Positions 18,835 to 27,604 of a stretch of 41,169 bases of DNA are shown piece by piece. The position numbers and the translations under genes were made by a program. The DNA lies in assembly GCA_013697625.1 (NCBI GenBank), contig JACCWN010000148.1, forward strand, positions 1-41,169, read 5' to 3'. This stretch comes from Legionella sp. (GTDB taxonomy: Bacteria > Pseudomonadota > Gammaproteobacteria > Legionellales > Legionellaceae). A model generated the notes under the pieces. The model had not been told where the DNA came from. It ran no database searches and worked only from the letters and a program-made list of their open reading frames with translations. Numbering within the stretch: position 1 is the first letter of the stretch; every line of letters starts with the position of its first letter.

Positions 18835-19320
18835 TTAATCAGACTCCTCTGAGGCCAAGGTATTTTTTTCAATAGGCTTGCGGGCCTTGAAAATCTTTCC
18901 CATTTCATCTTTTTCGGAGGATGATAATTGTTTTAATGCAGCGGTAAATACGTCTTCTTCCTCTTCATTTATGTGATGGAGGTATCTTTTTTGCAGTTGG
19001 GAAAACAGGTCGTTCCATGGTTCGCTTAAGGGTTCAACATCAGTCAACTTCTCAATGAGATCTTCAAGCTCTTTATGCTCAGCAACAGAATGTCTTACTA
19101 AACCCGTTAAATCAGGGTGTTGCATAAGAAAGGAATACAGTGCTTGTTCTTCCGCACAGGCATGTGCCTGAGCTTCTAGTAGGAATTCATCTACCCAGGC
19201 TTTAATTTCAGAAAATTCTCTACTATGTTCAATTTTATTTAGTATATGCCGATGCTTGGTATGGTCTGCAATTAATAAATCAAAAATAGATTGGTTTGGC
19301 AAATTTATTGATTCTTTCAT
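18835..19320 (-). CDS. Hemerythrin HHE-domain protein
   Basis: A 161-aa cytoplasmic protein with the four-helix hemerythrin/HHE layout. Candidate di-iron ligands are H20 and H24 in ADHTKHR, H53 and E57/E58 in AHACAEEQALY, H77/H81 in RHSVAEHKELE, and the HHINEEEEDVF motif near residue 115. Such proteins bind oxygen, NO or iron, or sense them; the specific role cannot be read here. The C-terminus is charged and probably disordered. A strong ribosome site (AGGAGTG) precedes the ATG. It is monocistronic and divergent from the ankyrin gene. Confidence 0.85.
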   Translation of the reverse strand: MKESINLPNQSIFDLLIADHTKHRHILNKIEHSREFSEIKAWVDEFLLEAQAHACAEEQALYSFLMQHPDLTGLVRHSVAEHKELEDLIEKLTDVEPLSEPWNDLFSQLQKRYLHHINEEEEDVFTAALKQLSSSEKDEMGKIFKARKPIEKNTLASEESD

Positions 19321-19464
19321 AATTCACTCCTGGTAAATAGACATTCTAACACTTTTTTTCTCTGAATAAACCTGAGGGCTTTAGACTTTGGACTCAAGCA
19401 TGTGGAGCTTCAGAAATGTTTTATATTTTTTACATCTTGTCCAGAACAGAGCCAATGCTTAAGT

Positions 19465-19497
19465 GTTAATTAGTTCTTAATCTTTATTTGATATAAT
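19465..19497 (+). promoter_or_regulatory. PmrA-box-like tandem repeat and -10 upstream of ankyrin gene
   Basis: Two half-sites, GTTAATTAG (19465-19473) and CTTAATCTT (19476-19484), are separated by 2 bp and have the 11-bp periodicity of the Legionella PmrA consensus cTTAATatT-N2-cTTAATatT known from effector promoters. A perfect -10 TATAAT follows at 19492-19497. The ATG is 30 bp downstream with GAAGGGA as the ribosome site. Regulation by a PmrA orthologue is inferred. Confidence 0.55.
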
Positions 19498-19526
19498 CAA
19501 AAATTAAAAGAACGAAGGGACTGATT

Positions 19527-22211
19527 ATGACCCCATTAATACAAGCTGTAAGGCAGGGTGATCTTGAAGAGATAAAGATTCTATTAAAAGAGGCCCTGCC
19601 ATCCAGTCTATACGACTGCAATGACAAAGGTCAAAATGTGTTTGAAATTGCCATTGCAACCAAACAATTTCTTGTGCTTTCAAAACTTATCATCGGTTTA
19701 CAAGATAAAACAGACAAGGGTTGGTTACAACTTCTACTAAAAAAACCCTTACCAATCTTGGAAGCTGCAAAATTAAAAGATCCTCAATTTTTTGACTTGC
19801 TTATTAAATTAATGGTTGGCTACTCCAAAGAAGATTTGGATTTGATTAAACAAGAAAGGCGCAAGGCCCTGCTCAGTGAACGACGACAAGGTAAATTCAG
19901 CGCCTTTTTAAAAAGTGCTTGTCCCAGCAAATCATTGGCAGACACACTGAACATTTCTGATACATTGGCAGGCTTTGGTTTTATCATAGGCACAGGCACC
20001 ATGGCTTTCATAGCCATTCCTGCCGCCTGTGTGGCCTTATTAGGACTTATATCTATTGCTTACTCCAATTATCAAAAATTAAAAGTTGAACAAAATTTAG
20101 AAGATGAAACCCTGGAAAAGACCATGCTCTGGGCTCAACTGAAAAATTTCGAAACCAATGCTGCTAACCCGACATTTCTAACAAGTCATACTGTGCTTGA
20201 TGAATTACAAGAACTGGCAATTAAAACCCAGTCAATCACCTATGCAGAGTCTTATGGCAAACAAAAGGTTCATGACTTTCTTACCTTCAAAGATAAAGTC
20301 TATTCAGTAATCACATCACTGGGGGAGATACTGTGCACAAGTGCAGGTCTTTTAAGCATGGCAGCTTTGGCCTTAACCCTATCAACCGCAGCTTTTGCCC
20401 TGCCTATAGTAGTAGCAGTCAGCATGATAGCAATCACTTCTATCATGGTTATATGTTTCAAAAACAGTACCTCCATTAACTATAAAAAAACCATAGCGGC
20501 TATAGGGTTAACAGCACTTGGCTTAACCGCCTCTTTGGCTACTTTGGGATTTCCTTTATTGATATTTACAGTCACTTGTCTTTCAATTCTTGCAATCACA
20601 GCATTTTACAGCATGAATCTTTCCAAACAAACCAGTGAATTTGCAGAACAAAGGTTGGCCCAATTTAAACTTGATAAAAAACTCTATAAATCTTTTAAAC
20701 AGTTTAAATACACCCTTGCTAAAGCACTGCCCACTTCATTAACATTGTTTGAAGAAAAAAACACTGCAGCAATGGCAAAAAAACAAGCCATTAAAAAGGC
20801 ATTTGAGCAGGTATGGGGTAATCAAGGCCCTCATCCTGAAGCATTTTTCAGCAGCATCGTCAGAGCGGGTAATAGACGTTGGTTAAAATTTTTTATGATC
20901 AATCGTGTGCCTATCCCTGATAAAGTCAATGATAAGGGACAAACTTTATTACACCTGGCAGTTGAAAATGATCAATTATTAATGGTCGAAGAGATGCTTG
21001 GTTTGTCTTTGTCTGCCAAGGATAGAAAATATAAAGCTCTTTTGCAAAACCCCTTTGATGAGCACAGCAATAAAGAGAAATTTGACGCCTTCAAATTACT
21101 TCAAGGTCAACGCATAGATAAATATGAACACTATAAAATCTTGTATAGTAAGACTCAAGCGATGTTAACAGTGCGTGATGTTGATGGTCATGTGCCACTG
21201 TACTATGCAGCACAGTTAAAGGATCCAAGCTTATACAACCTACTCATCAACCAAGGAATCTACCAAAGAGATGACTTAAAAGAAGCCCTAAATCAAAGAT
21301 TAAGACGAATTGATACAGAGAAGTGGTGGGCCCTTGGGGCTGGTATCATTGAGTCTATTTGCCCTGGTAATTCACTGCCAGAAATAGGATTTTCTATTTC
21401 TTTCATAGGCTTAGTAGCCAGTGTGTCTGTGCTAAATATTGTATTTGGAATAGCTTCGGTTGGAATCTTTGGTTTAGTCGCTTGGAGTAATTATTATAAA
21501 AATAAACTTGAAAGAGGCATCAATATACAAACTGAAATATTAGTTGAAGCCATGGCAGAACTAAGTAGTATAAAAGTACAATTAGAACAATTGAAACAAA
21601 GCCCCATTCTTTCTTTGGAAAAAGAAGCCCAAATGCAAGAAGCCATCATCGGTATCGATAGCTTGCCAACCATCATAGCTGCTCATAAACAAAGAGGTAC
21701 AGTCACAGATTTTATCACTCTTGGCGACCATGCTCGGGTTTTATGTAGTGCTTTAGGTACTTTTTTATGTGCTTATGCTGGATTACTGGCTGTAATGGAA
21801 CTAGGCGCCAATGTAACAGCATTGATAATTACCGGGTCAACACTCATACTTGCCGGGCCTATTGTTTGGGCTTTTTTGGGTATAGGTGCATTAGGCGGAA
21901 TACTGGTGGCTGGCCATTATTATTTTGTGAATAGGCCGCATGACCTTAGAATCATAGCTGAAAACAGCCAAAATAATTTTATAAAAAAAGAAGCACTGGC
22001 TAATTTGTTTGATTTGCCCATTATAAAAGAATTACTTAATCAGCCGGTCATTTCACCATTAAACTCCTTACAGCAGCATTTGCCACATCCTAATTGCATC
22101 AACGATAAATCACAAAATCAACCACAGGCGCAAATAAAGGAAGAAAAAAAACAAGAGCTCAGTCCAAGTCTTAGCCCCATCCCTACTCCCTTACCTCAGT
22201 TGAATCCTTAA
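19527..22211 (+). CDS. Ankyrin-repeat membrane protein with internal duplication (candidate Dot/Icm effector)
   Basis: This 894-aa protein is made of two similar halves. Each has ankyrin-like repeats (about 1-100; 440-595), a CPxxSL motif (C132; C612), a pair of membrane segments (about 145-178; 618-653), a charged coiled region, a VxDFxT motif (248; 726), then LCxxAGLL (269; 747) leading into more membrane segments. Equivalent motifs are offset by 478-481 residues, so the gene arose by duplication and fusion. KDP-containing helices AAKLKDP (80) and AAQLKDP (561) also match. The tail carries KEEKKQE and a Ser/Pro-rich end, compatible with a Dot/Icm secretion signal. No N-terminal signal peptide is seen. 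Ankyrin repeats bind host proteins in many effectors; secretion here is inference, strengthened by the PmrA-like box upstream. Confidence 0.75.
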   Translation: MTPLIQAVRQGDLEEIKILLKEALPSSLYDCNDKGQNVFEIAIATKQFLVLSKLIIGLQDKTDKGWLQLLLKKPLPILEAAKLKDPQFFDLLIKLMVGYSKEDLDLIKQERRKALLSERRQGKFSAFLKSACPSKSLADTLNISDTLAGFGFIIGTGTMAFIAIPAACVALLGLISIAYSNYQKLKVEQNLEDETLEKTMLWAQLKNFETNAANPTFLTSHTVLDELQELAIKTQSITYAESYGKQKVHDFLTFKDKVYSVITSLGEILCTSAGLLSMAALALTLSTAAFALPIVVAVSMIAITSIMVICFKNSTSINYKKTIAAIGLTALGLTASLATLGFPLLIFTVTCLSILAITAFYSMNLSKQTSEFAEQRLAQFKLDKKLYKSFKQFKYTLAKALPTSLTLFEEKNTAAMAKKQAIKKAFEQVWGNQGPHPEAFFSSIVRAGNRRWLKFFMINRVPIPDKVNDKGQTLLHLAVENDQLLMVEEMLGLSLSAKDRKYKALLQNPFDEHSNKEKFDAFKLLQGQRIDKYEHYKILYSKTQAMLTVRDVDGHVPLYYAAQLKDPSLYNLLINQGIYQRDDLKEALNQRLRRIDTEKWWALGAGIIESICPGNSLPEIGFSISFIGLVASVSVLNIVFGIASVGIFGLVAWSNYYKNKLERGINIQTEILVEAMAELSSIKVQLEQLKQSPILSLEKEAQMQEAIIGIDSLPTIIAAHKQRGTVTDFITLGDHARVLCSALGTFLCAYAGLLAVMELGANVTALIITGSTLILAGPIVWAFLGIGALGGILVAGHYYFVNRPHDLRIIAENSQNNFIKKEALANLFDLPIIKELLNQPVISPLNSLQQHLPHPNCINDKSQNQPQAQIKEEKKQELSPSLSPIPTPLPQLNP

Positions 22212-22297
22212 ATCCATGTTGGACTTAAAATAGAGCTGAGCAAATTTAGAAGTATTCCAGCAACCTCCATTGCAAATCAGTTTTTAGTACCAATTCT

Positions 22298-22324
22298 TGG
22301 TGGAGGTGGGGAATAGAATCCCTG
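22298..22324 (-). other. Degenerate tmRNA/tRNA 3'-end-like sequence (possible att remnant)
   Basis: On the minus strand the segment ends CACCTCCACCA, preceded by GGGATTCTATTCCC, resembling a T-arm plus acceptor strand and CCA of tmRNA. The T-stem is about 2 nt short and the loop lacks the usual purine, and no matching 5' half is nearby. It could be the scar of an integration event next to the ankyrin gene, or chance. Confidence 0.3.
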
Positions 22325-22441
22325 TTCTGCACTGCACTGCCTCTCGCATAAGATATTATTTATTGGTATAGTAAGGTATATCAAAACAAGATAAAACTAG
22401 GGTTATTAGGATTTTTCCTGCTTAGAAAGTAATAATAAACT

Positions 22442-22990
22442 ATGAAAAATCCAATTTTTTTTCTTATATTATTCATTTCTTCTCCTCTTTTGGCTGAGCA
22501 TGACAAACCTGTTCTGTTAAATTTGATAGGTTCAGCTTATCAACGACTACAAGACATCTGGACTGAGGGGTCTATAGATTTGTATATTTCAGGATATGCC
22601 TGGCATAACCGATTTACCTACACGCCCGAAAGACTTAAAAAATACAATGAAGCAGCTTGGGGAGGTGGCATGGGTAAAGGCATGTTCACTGAAAAAGGCG
22701 ATTGGAATGGGATTTTTGCTATAGCCTTTCTAGATTCACACCGCAAACTTGAACCAGCAGCTGGGTATTGTTTTTTGAAGGTTGCCCATTTTGGGAGTAA
22801 TTTAAAAGTAGGCCTCGGGTATTCTATCTTAGTGACCTCCCGCCCAGACATACTGCATGGGAACCCTTTTCCTGGTATTTTGCCCTGGGCCTCTATTTTT
22901 TACAAAAAAGCGGCCTTATCTGCAGCATATATACCTGGGTCCTTAGGAGCTGGAAATGTTTTATTTGTAATCAGTAGATTTACTTTCTGA
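22442..22990 (+). CDS. pagP: Lipid A palmitoyltransferase PagP (Rcp-like)
   Basis: PagP moves a palmitate from a phospholipid to lipid A in the outer membrane and in Legionella (rcp) contributes to resistance to cationic peptides. The 182-aa protein has a signal peptide (MKNPIFFLILFISSPLLAE), then an amphipathic helix and an eight-stranded barrel. The catalytic residues known from E. coli are all in place: a histidine at H55 in GYAWHNRF, and D98-S99 in AFLDSHRKLEPAAGYCF. The protein ends in phenylalanine, as outer-membrane barrels usually do. It is transcribed alone, with 231 bp upstream and about 250 bp downstream without genes. Confidence 0.92.
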   Translation: MKNPIFFLILFISSPLLAEHDKPVLLNLIGSAYQRLQDIWTEGSIDLYISGYAWHNRFTYTPERLKKYNEAAWGGGMGKGMFTEKGDWNGIFAIAFLDSHRKLEPAAGYCFLKVAHFGSNLKVGLGYSILVTSRPDILHGNPFPGILPWASIFYKKAALSAAYIPGSLGAGNVLFVISRFTF

Positions 22991-23239
22991 AGAAGACCGC
23001 ATTGTATGAAATATCTCTCGTTTTTTATTTTCCAAGCTGATACACAGATTTCAATATTGTGATTGAAGAAAAACGTGTGTGTAATCATTTTACCTAAGCA
23101 TTTTCTGTTAGAGCAACCTTGGAGGATGTGTCAGATTGGATGAAGAAGGTTAGACAATTAATCCGGTCTGCATAGTACCTTTCGACTTGGCATTTGTAGA
23201 ATTTCAAGTTAGGATCAGATTTTTTAAAAGGATACGCGC
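22991..23239. other. Intergenic region before moxR
   Basis: I see no gene in this 249-bp gap. It holds a 6-bp-stem hairpin, TTCAAT-N6-ATTGAA (about 23048-23065), and a good ribosome site, AAAAGGAT, just before the moxR ATG. No clear terminator or promoter could be assigned. Confidence 0.4.
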
Positions 23240-24232
23240 ATGGAACATTTAGAAAATAACACTAAAAACAGGGTGCAAGCACTTTTCTTAGAATTGAATC
23301 AATATCTAAATTCCAGAATTTTAGGCCAAAGTGGATTGATCTCACGGTTGTTGATAGCCTTGCTTGCAGATGGACATTTACTCGTGGAAGGCGCACCGGG
23401 TTTGGCTAAGACCCGTGCTGTTAAAGAATTATCTGACATTGTTGAAGGAGATTTTCATCGCATTCAATTCACACCTGATTTATTACCAGGTGACTTAACA
23501 GGCACAGACATCTATCATCCCCAAGACGGTTCATTTGTTTTCCAGCCCGGGCCCATTTTCCATCATCTTCTACTAGCTGATGAGATCAATAGAGCGCCTG
23601 CCAAGGTCCAATCTGCATTGCTTGAAGCCATGGCCGAAAGACAGGTTACGATTGGTGGTAAAACCTACCCTTTGCCAGAATTATTTTTAGTCATGGCAAC
23701 ACAAAACCCCATTGAACAAGAAGGCACCTATCCCTTGCCCGAAGCACAATTGGATAGGTTTTTAATGTATGTAAAAATAAGTTATCCAGATGCCAAAGTA
23801 GAGCATGATATTTTAAATTTGGCCAGAAAAGAGGCCTTAGGCTCAAATGCTGAGAAAGGCGTAATAAAGCCTTTACCACAAAAATGTTTATTTGAAGCAC
23901 GAAGAGAAGTCCTGGCTGTTCATACCAGCGATGCCCTAGAAAAATATTTGGTTCAATTGGTTATAGCCACAAGAAATCCCGCCCCTTATAGTGAAGATTT
24001 AAGTCGATGTTTAAAATTTGGCGCAAGCCCCCGTGCAACCATAGCCTTGGACAGATGTTCTAAGGCACATGCATGGATAGCCGGACGTGACTATGTCATA
24101 CCAGATGACATCCATGCCATCGCGCATGATGTTTTACGCCACAGGATTTTACTAAGTTTTGAGGCTGAAGCTGAAGGCATTGACAGCGATGATTTTATCG
24201 ATTCTTTATTAGGCTTGGTTGCGATTCCCTAA
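23240..24232 (+). CDS. MoxR-family AAA+ ATPase
   Basis: A 330-aa AAA+ chaperone of the MoxR/RavA group and the first gene of a Bat-type operon. Visible motifs are the Walker A variant VEGAPGLAKTRAV (about 53-65), Walker B LLLADEINRAP (about 113-123), sensor 1 VMATQNPIEQEGTYPLPEAQ and the C-terminal lid with GASPRATIAL. MoxR proteins remodel or insert metal centres into partners that have VWA domains, which here are encoded four and five genes downstream. The ribosome site AAGGAT lies upstream. A gap of 55 bp separates it from the DUF58 gene. Confidence 0.93.
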   Translation: MEHLENNTKNRVQALFLELNQYLNSRILGQSGLISRLLIALLADGHLLVEGAPGLAKTRAVKELSDIVEGDFHRIQFTPDLLPGDLTGTDIYHPQDGSFVFQPGPIFHHLLLADEINRAPAKVQSALLEAMAERQVTIGGKTYPLPELFLVMATQNPIEQEGTYPLPEAQLDRFLMYVKISYPDAKVEHDILNLARKEALGSNAEKGVIKPLPQKCLFEARREVLAVHTSDALEKYLVQLVIATRNPAPYSEDLSRCLKFGASPRATIALDRCSKAHAWIAGRDYVIPDDIHAIAHDVLRHRILLSFEAEAEGIDSDDFIDSLLGLVAIP

Positions 24233-24287
24233 GTGATGAGATCTTCATACCAAGCTAGCTTAGCAAAGGTATATAGGAAAATAAGAT

Positions 24288-25199
24288 ATGACAGATGGTG
24301 TAACTGCAGAACTCAATGAACTCATTGAATTGAGAGGTTCTGCTCAGTCTCTTCAATATCATTCAAAGGGCCGTGCCTTGCCTTCAGGCAACCACTTATC
24401 TAAAGTGCGAGGACGTGGCATGGATTTTTCTGAGGTGAGACATTATCAAGCTGGAGATGAAATACGGCATATGGAATGGCGGGTAACGGCACGTACCGGG
24501 CGTCCCCATGTCAAAATATATGAAGAAGCAAAGGAAAGACCCGTGGTGATTTTAGCTGACTTCAACCCCTCTATGATGTTTGGTACTCGAGTTGCCTTCA
24601 AATCAGTCATTGCCGCACGTCTTGCCTCTTTAATTGCTTGGACCACCATCAAGCATGGAGACAGGGTTGGTGGATTTTTTTTCTCAGCCATTGAACACCA
24701 TGAATTTGTGCCCCGTGGGCGTGCATCGGGTGTATTGCCTTTATTAGCCTGTTTAAGCCATTTTACCAAACAGATCCACTCACAAGAAACTGCGAGTCCG
24801 CGTTCTTTCAGTGATGTGTTGATTCGGCTCCATCGAGTAGTAAGGCCTGGAAGCATATTAATTTTAATCAGCGATTTTTATTCCATGGATAATGATTGTG
24901 AAAAGCACCTACATCGCCTAAGAGCTCATAATGACATCCTGGCCTTTAGGGTGTGTGATCCTTTAGAATTAAGCGCACCAAAACCTCAGCAATATCCCAT
25001 TACGAATGGCCGGGAAGAACTGGTGTTGGATACAAGCAATGGAACAGTCAATAAAGCTTATGAGCACTACTGTCAACAAAGGACCAAACAATTACAAGAG
25101 CAATTTAAAAGTTTACAAATCCAATATAATCAAGTCAATGGCCAAACCAATTTAAGTCACCTGGTACGGCAAATTTTCCCTGGGAGAAGACGTGGCTAA
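24288..25199 (+). CDS. DUF58 domain protein (Bat operon)
   Basis: A 303-aa soluble protein of the DUF58 family, which almost always sits right after MoxR. The family signature is clear: KVRGRGMDFSEVRHYQAGDEIRHMEWR (about 39-65), then TGRPHVKIYEEAKERPVVILADFNPSM, where the VILADFNPSM part is a VWA-like strand with metal-site residues. The rest shows a degenerate VWA fold (GSILILISDFYSMD). It probably acts with MoxR and the VWA proteins in envelope stress or protein maturation; the biochemical role of the family is not settled. It overlaps the next gene by 8 bp. Confidence 0.9.
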   Translation: MTDGVTAELNELIELRGSAQSLQYHSKGRALPSGNHLSKVRGRGMDFSEVRHYQAGDEIRHMEWRVTARTGRPHVKIYEEAKERPVVILADFNPSMMFGTRVAFKSVIAARLASLIAWTTIKHGDRVGGFFFSAIEHHEFVPRGRASGVLPLLACLSHFTKQIHSQETASPRSFSDVLIRLHRVVRPGSILILISDFYSMDNDCEKHLHRLRAHNDILAFRVCDPLELSAPKPQQYPITNGREELVLDTSNGTVNKAYEHYCQQRTKQLQEQFKSLQIQYNQVNGQTNLSHLVRQIFPGRRRG

Positions 25200-25674
25200 T
25201 CCATCCTTAGACCAATTGAGAGGCTTACATCTTCCTAAACCAATTTCTTGGTGGCCTTTGGCTCCGGGTTGGACTATTTTAATTGGGCTAATTGTAGGTT
25301 TTATCATTACAGGAATCTATTATCTCCACAAAAAAATGCGCAATGCGAAGCCAAAAAAGCAAGCAATAGGTTTACTAATGATTTATCAAGCAAATTATGA
25401 AAAAACAAAGAACAGTCAACTGGCCAGTGCACAAATTTGTGAATTATTAAAGCGTGTGGCCTTGGTTTATTTTTCTCGCGAAAAAGTTGCAGGTCTTTGT
25501 GGTGATTCCTGGATTCATTTTTTAAACCAAACCAGTAAAGGGATTGATTTTGATGAAATCAAACCTTTGCTGTTGACAGCTCCTTTTGAAAAGTCACACC
25601 ATTTTGATATAAAACCGCTTTTTTTAAAAGCAAAGGCTTGGATCAAGCAAAGGAGCTGTCCGTGTTCGAATTAG
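25192..25674 (+). CDS. DUF4381 membrane protein (Bat operon)
   Basis: A 160-aa protein with one membrane segment (about 24-45, WTILIGLIVGFIITGIYYL) and a cytoplasmic helical domain. The N-terminal LRGLHLPKPISWWPLAPGW is the DUF4381 signature. These short proteins occur between DUF58 and BatA-like genes and probably help assemble the membrane VWA complex. GGGAGAAGACGTG precedes the start (GTG at 25192 is read as Met). It overlaps both neighbours, indicating tight translational coupling. Confidence 0.82.
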   Translation: MANPSLDQLRGLHLPKPISWWPLAPGWTILIGLIVGFIITGIYYLHKKMRNAKPKKQAIGLLMIYQANYEKTKNSQLASAQICELLKRVALVYFSREKVAGLCGDSWIHFLNQTSKGIDFDEIKPLLLTAPFEKSHHFDIKPLFLKAKAWIKQRSCPCSN

Positions 25675-26675
25675 CACATCCCTGGGCTTTGGCATGTCTT
25701 GTTTTACCTTTCTTAGTCTGGTATTTATTGAAACCTGCGAAAATAGTCTTACCAGTTGCATTAAAAATTCCATTTTTTAATGCCTTACAGACCATTGTGC
25801 ATACTGGAAAGCACAGCCTAGCCTTGCAAAAATCCTTATGGCTACCAGCTTTGATTTGGCTTGGTTTAGCCATCGCCTTAGCCGGTCCTAGGTGGGTTGG
25901 TGAACCCACACCAATCACTCGCGATGCCTATAACATCATGATGGCTTTAGATTTATCGGGTAGCATGGAAATTACAGATATGCTTATGGATGGAACGCCC
26001 GTAAGTCGGTTGACCGTGGTCAAACAAGCCGCTGAGCAGTTTGTTCGAGCTAGAAGTGAAGATAAAATTGGATTGATATTATTTGGCACCCGGGCATATC
26101 TACAAACACCCTTAACTTATGACAAACACAGCATTCTTTTGCGCATAGAAGACGCATCCTCAGGACTTGCAGGACAAACCACCTCAATAGGGGATGCTTT
26201 GGGTTTGGCAGTCAAACGGTTGGGTGATGTGTCAAAAAAAGGTAGAATCATTATTTTACTCACGGATGGAGCAAATAATTCTGGGGTGCTCTCGCCCTTG
26301 AAAGCGGCTGAATTGGCTCAAGATGAACATATCAAAGTGTATACCATTGGTTTGGGATCAGAGGGAAATGCCACTGATTTTTTCATTGCCAATGCTTCTG
26401 CTGATTTAGATGAACCTACATTAAAACAAATTGCAGGAAAGACAGGTGGTCGTTATTTCAGAGCTACTGACACGCAATCCTTGCAGGAGATTTATAAAAC
26501 AATCAATAAGCTTGAAACAGTTAAGCAAGAACAAGCCACCATTCGGCCACAAAAGGAATATTATCCTTGGTTTGTGGCTTTTGCATTGCTGGTAAGTATG
26601 GGTTGGTTGATGGGAAAATCCCAGTGGGTATCGAAGTATAAAGTAAACATGCAAAGACGGGGATTTATCACATGA
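25662..26675 (+). CDS. BatA-like VWA membrane protein
   Basis: A 337-aa inner-membrane protein with a VWA domain facing the periplasm. It has membrane segments at about 5-25 and 45-70, then the VWA domain starting MMALDLSGSMEITD, whose DxSxS metal-ion-dependent adhesion site is intact, with LLTDGANNSG as the later aspartate motif. A C-terminal membrane segment is at about 305-325. I chose the GTG at 25662 because AAAGGAG lies about 7 nt upstream; a TTG 24 nt earlier has no such site. It overlaps the DUF4381 gene and joins the next gene by ATGA. In other bacteria BatA is linked to aerotolerance and envelope function. Confidence 0.9.
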   Translation: MFELAHPWALACLVLPFLVWYLLKPAKIVLPVALKIPFFNALQTIVHTGKHSLALQKSLWLPALIWLGLAIALAGPRWVGEPTPITRDAYNIMMALDLSGSMEITDMLMDGTPVSRLTVVKQAAEQFVRARSEDKIGLILFGTRAYLQTPLTYDKHSILLRIEDASSGLAGQTTSIGDALGLAVKRLGDVSKKGRIIILLTDGANNSGVLSPLKAAELAQDEHIKVYTIGLGSEGNATDFFIANASADLDEPTLKQIAGKTGGRYFRATDTQSLQEIYKTINKLETVKQEQATIRPQKEYYPWFVAFALLVSMGWLMGKSQWVSKYKVNMQRRGFIT

Positions 26676-27604
26676 TGGCTTACCTTCATTTTTTAAGGCC
26701 ATGGTGGCTATGCGCTGTTTTTCCTCTCATAGGGTTGTTTGTTTTATTATGGCAACAAAAATCTAAGTCGCAAGCCTGGGAAGCCGTTTGCGATCCTCAG
26801 TTATTGGCTCATTTGTCACAAAAAAAACCTGGGGTGGGCTCGCGCTTAGCATTGTCATTATTATCTTTAAGTATGGTGTGTATGATGGTTGCCTTATCCG
26901 GACCTGCATGGGTTAAATTTCCAATTGGAACCTACACACAAATTCAAGCACATGTATTGCTATTAGATATGTCAGACACCATGTTGAACACAGATTTATC
27001 ACCAGACCGTTTAAGCCGTGCCAAATTTAAATTACAAGACCTGTTTGCTAGAAAAGGATGGGGTCAATTTGGCTTAATCGTCTACACTGATGAACCCTTT
27101 GTGGTTTCACCCTTAACAGACGATGGTCAAACCATAGCTTCTTTATTACCCTCTTTAAGGCCAGATATTATGCCAATACCAGGAGATAACCTAGAGGGCG
27201 CTTTGAAAGAAGCAAGACAGCTGATTCGAACAGCTGGTTATCAGCAGGGTGATATTTTAGTATTGACTGCAAATTCACCCTCCTTACAGTCCATTGATCT
27301 TGTCAGACAACTGGCTGCTGAGGGCATAGATTCCTCCATCATGGCTATGACTGCAGATTCTAATCTTAATCCTTTGTTTCAAAGGTTTGCTCAAGCAGGT
27401 TCGGGCTTGTTGTTGCCTTATACGCCAGATTCTACAGACATGGATAGATGGTTGAAGACTAGCAAGAAAAGAAAACAATTCGCACAAAATAAACAAGATA
27501 ATATTCCTGTTTGGCGTGATGAAGGACGGTGGTTCTTGCTACCTGCCTTAGCCTTTTTCTTACCTGTTTTTCGACGTGGTTGGCAACAAAAGGTGACCCT
27601 ATGA
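26672..27604 (+). CDS. BatB-like VWA membrane protein
   Basis: A 310-aa paralogue of the preceding protein: membrane segments at about 10-28 and 60-82, a VWA domain from about 95 to 265, and a hydrophobic C-terminus. The metal site is altered: the first motif reads LLLDMSDTML (DxSxT) and the usual LTDG loop is replaced by LTANSP, so metal binding may be weak or lost. BatA and BatB typically work as a pair. Start codon overlaps the batA stop and its own stop overlaps the next start, both as ATGA. Confidence 0.88.
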   Translation: MMAYLHFLRPWWLCAVFPLIGLFVLLWQQKSKSQAWEAVCDPQLLAHLSQKKPGVGSRLALSLLSLSMVCMMVALSGPAWVKFPIGTYTQIQAHVLLLDMSDTMLNTDLSPDRLSRAKFKLQDLFARKGWGQFGLIVYTDEPFVVSPLTDDGQTIASLLPSLRPDIMPIPGDNLEGALKEARQLIRTAGYQQGDILVLTANSPSLQSIDLVRQLAAEGIDSSIMAMTADSNLNPLFQRFAQAGSGLLLPYTPDSTDMDRWLKTSKKRKQFAQNKQDNIPVWRDEGRWFLLPALAFFLPVFRRGWQQKVTL

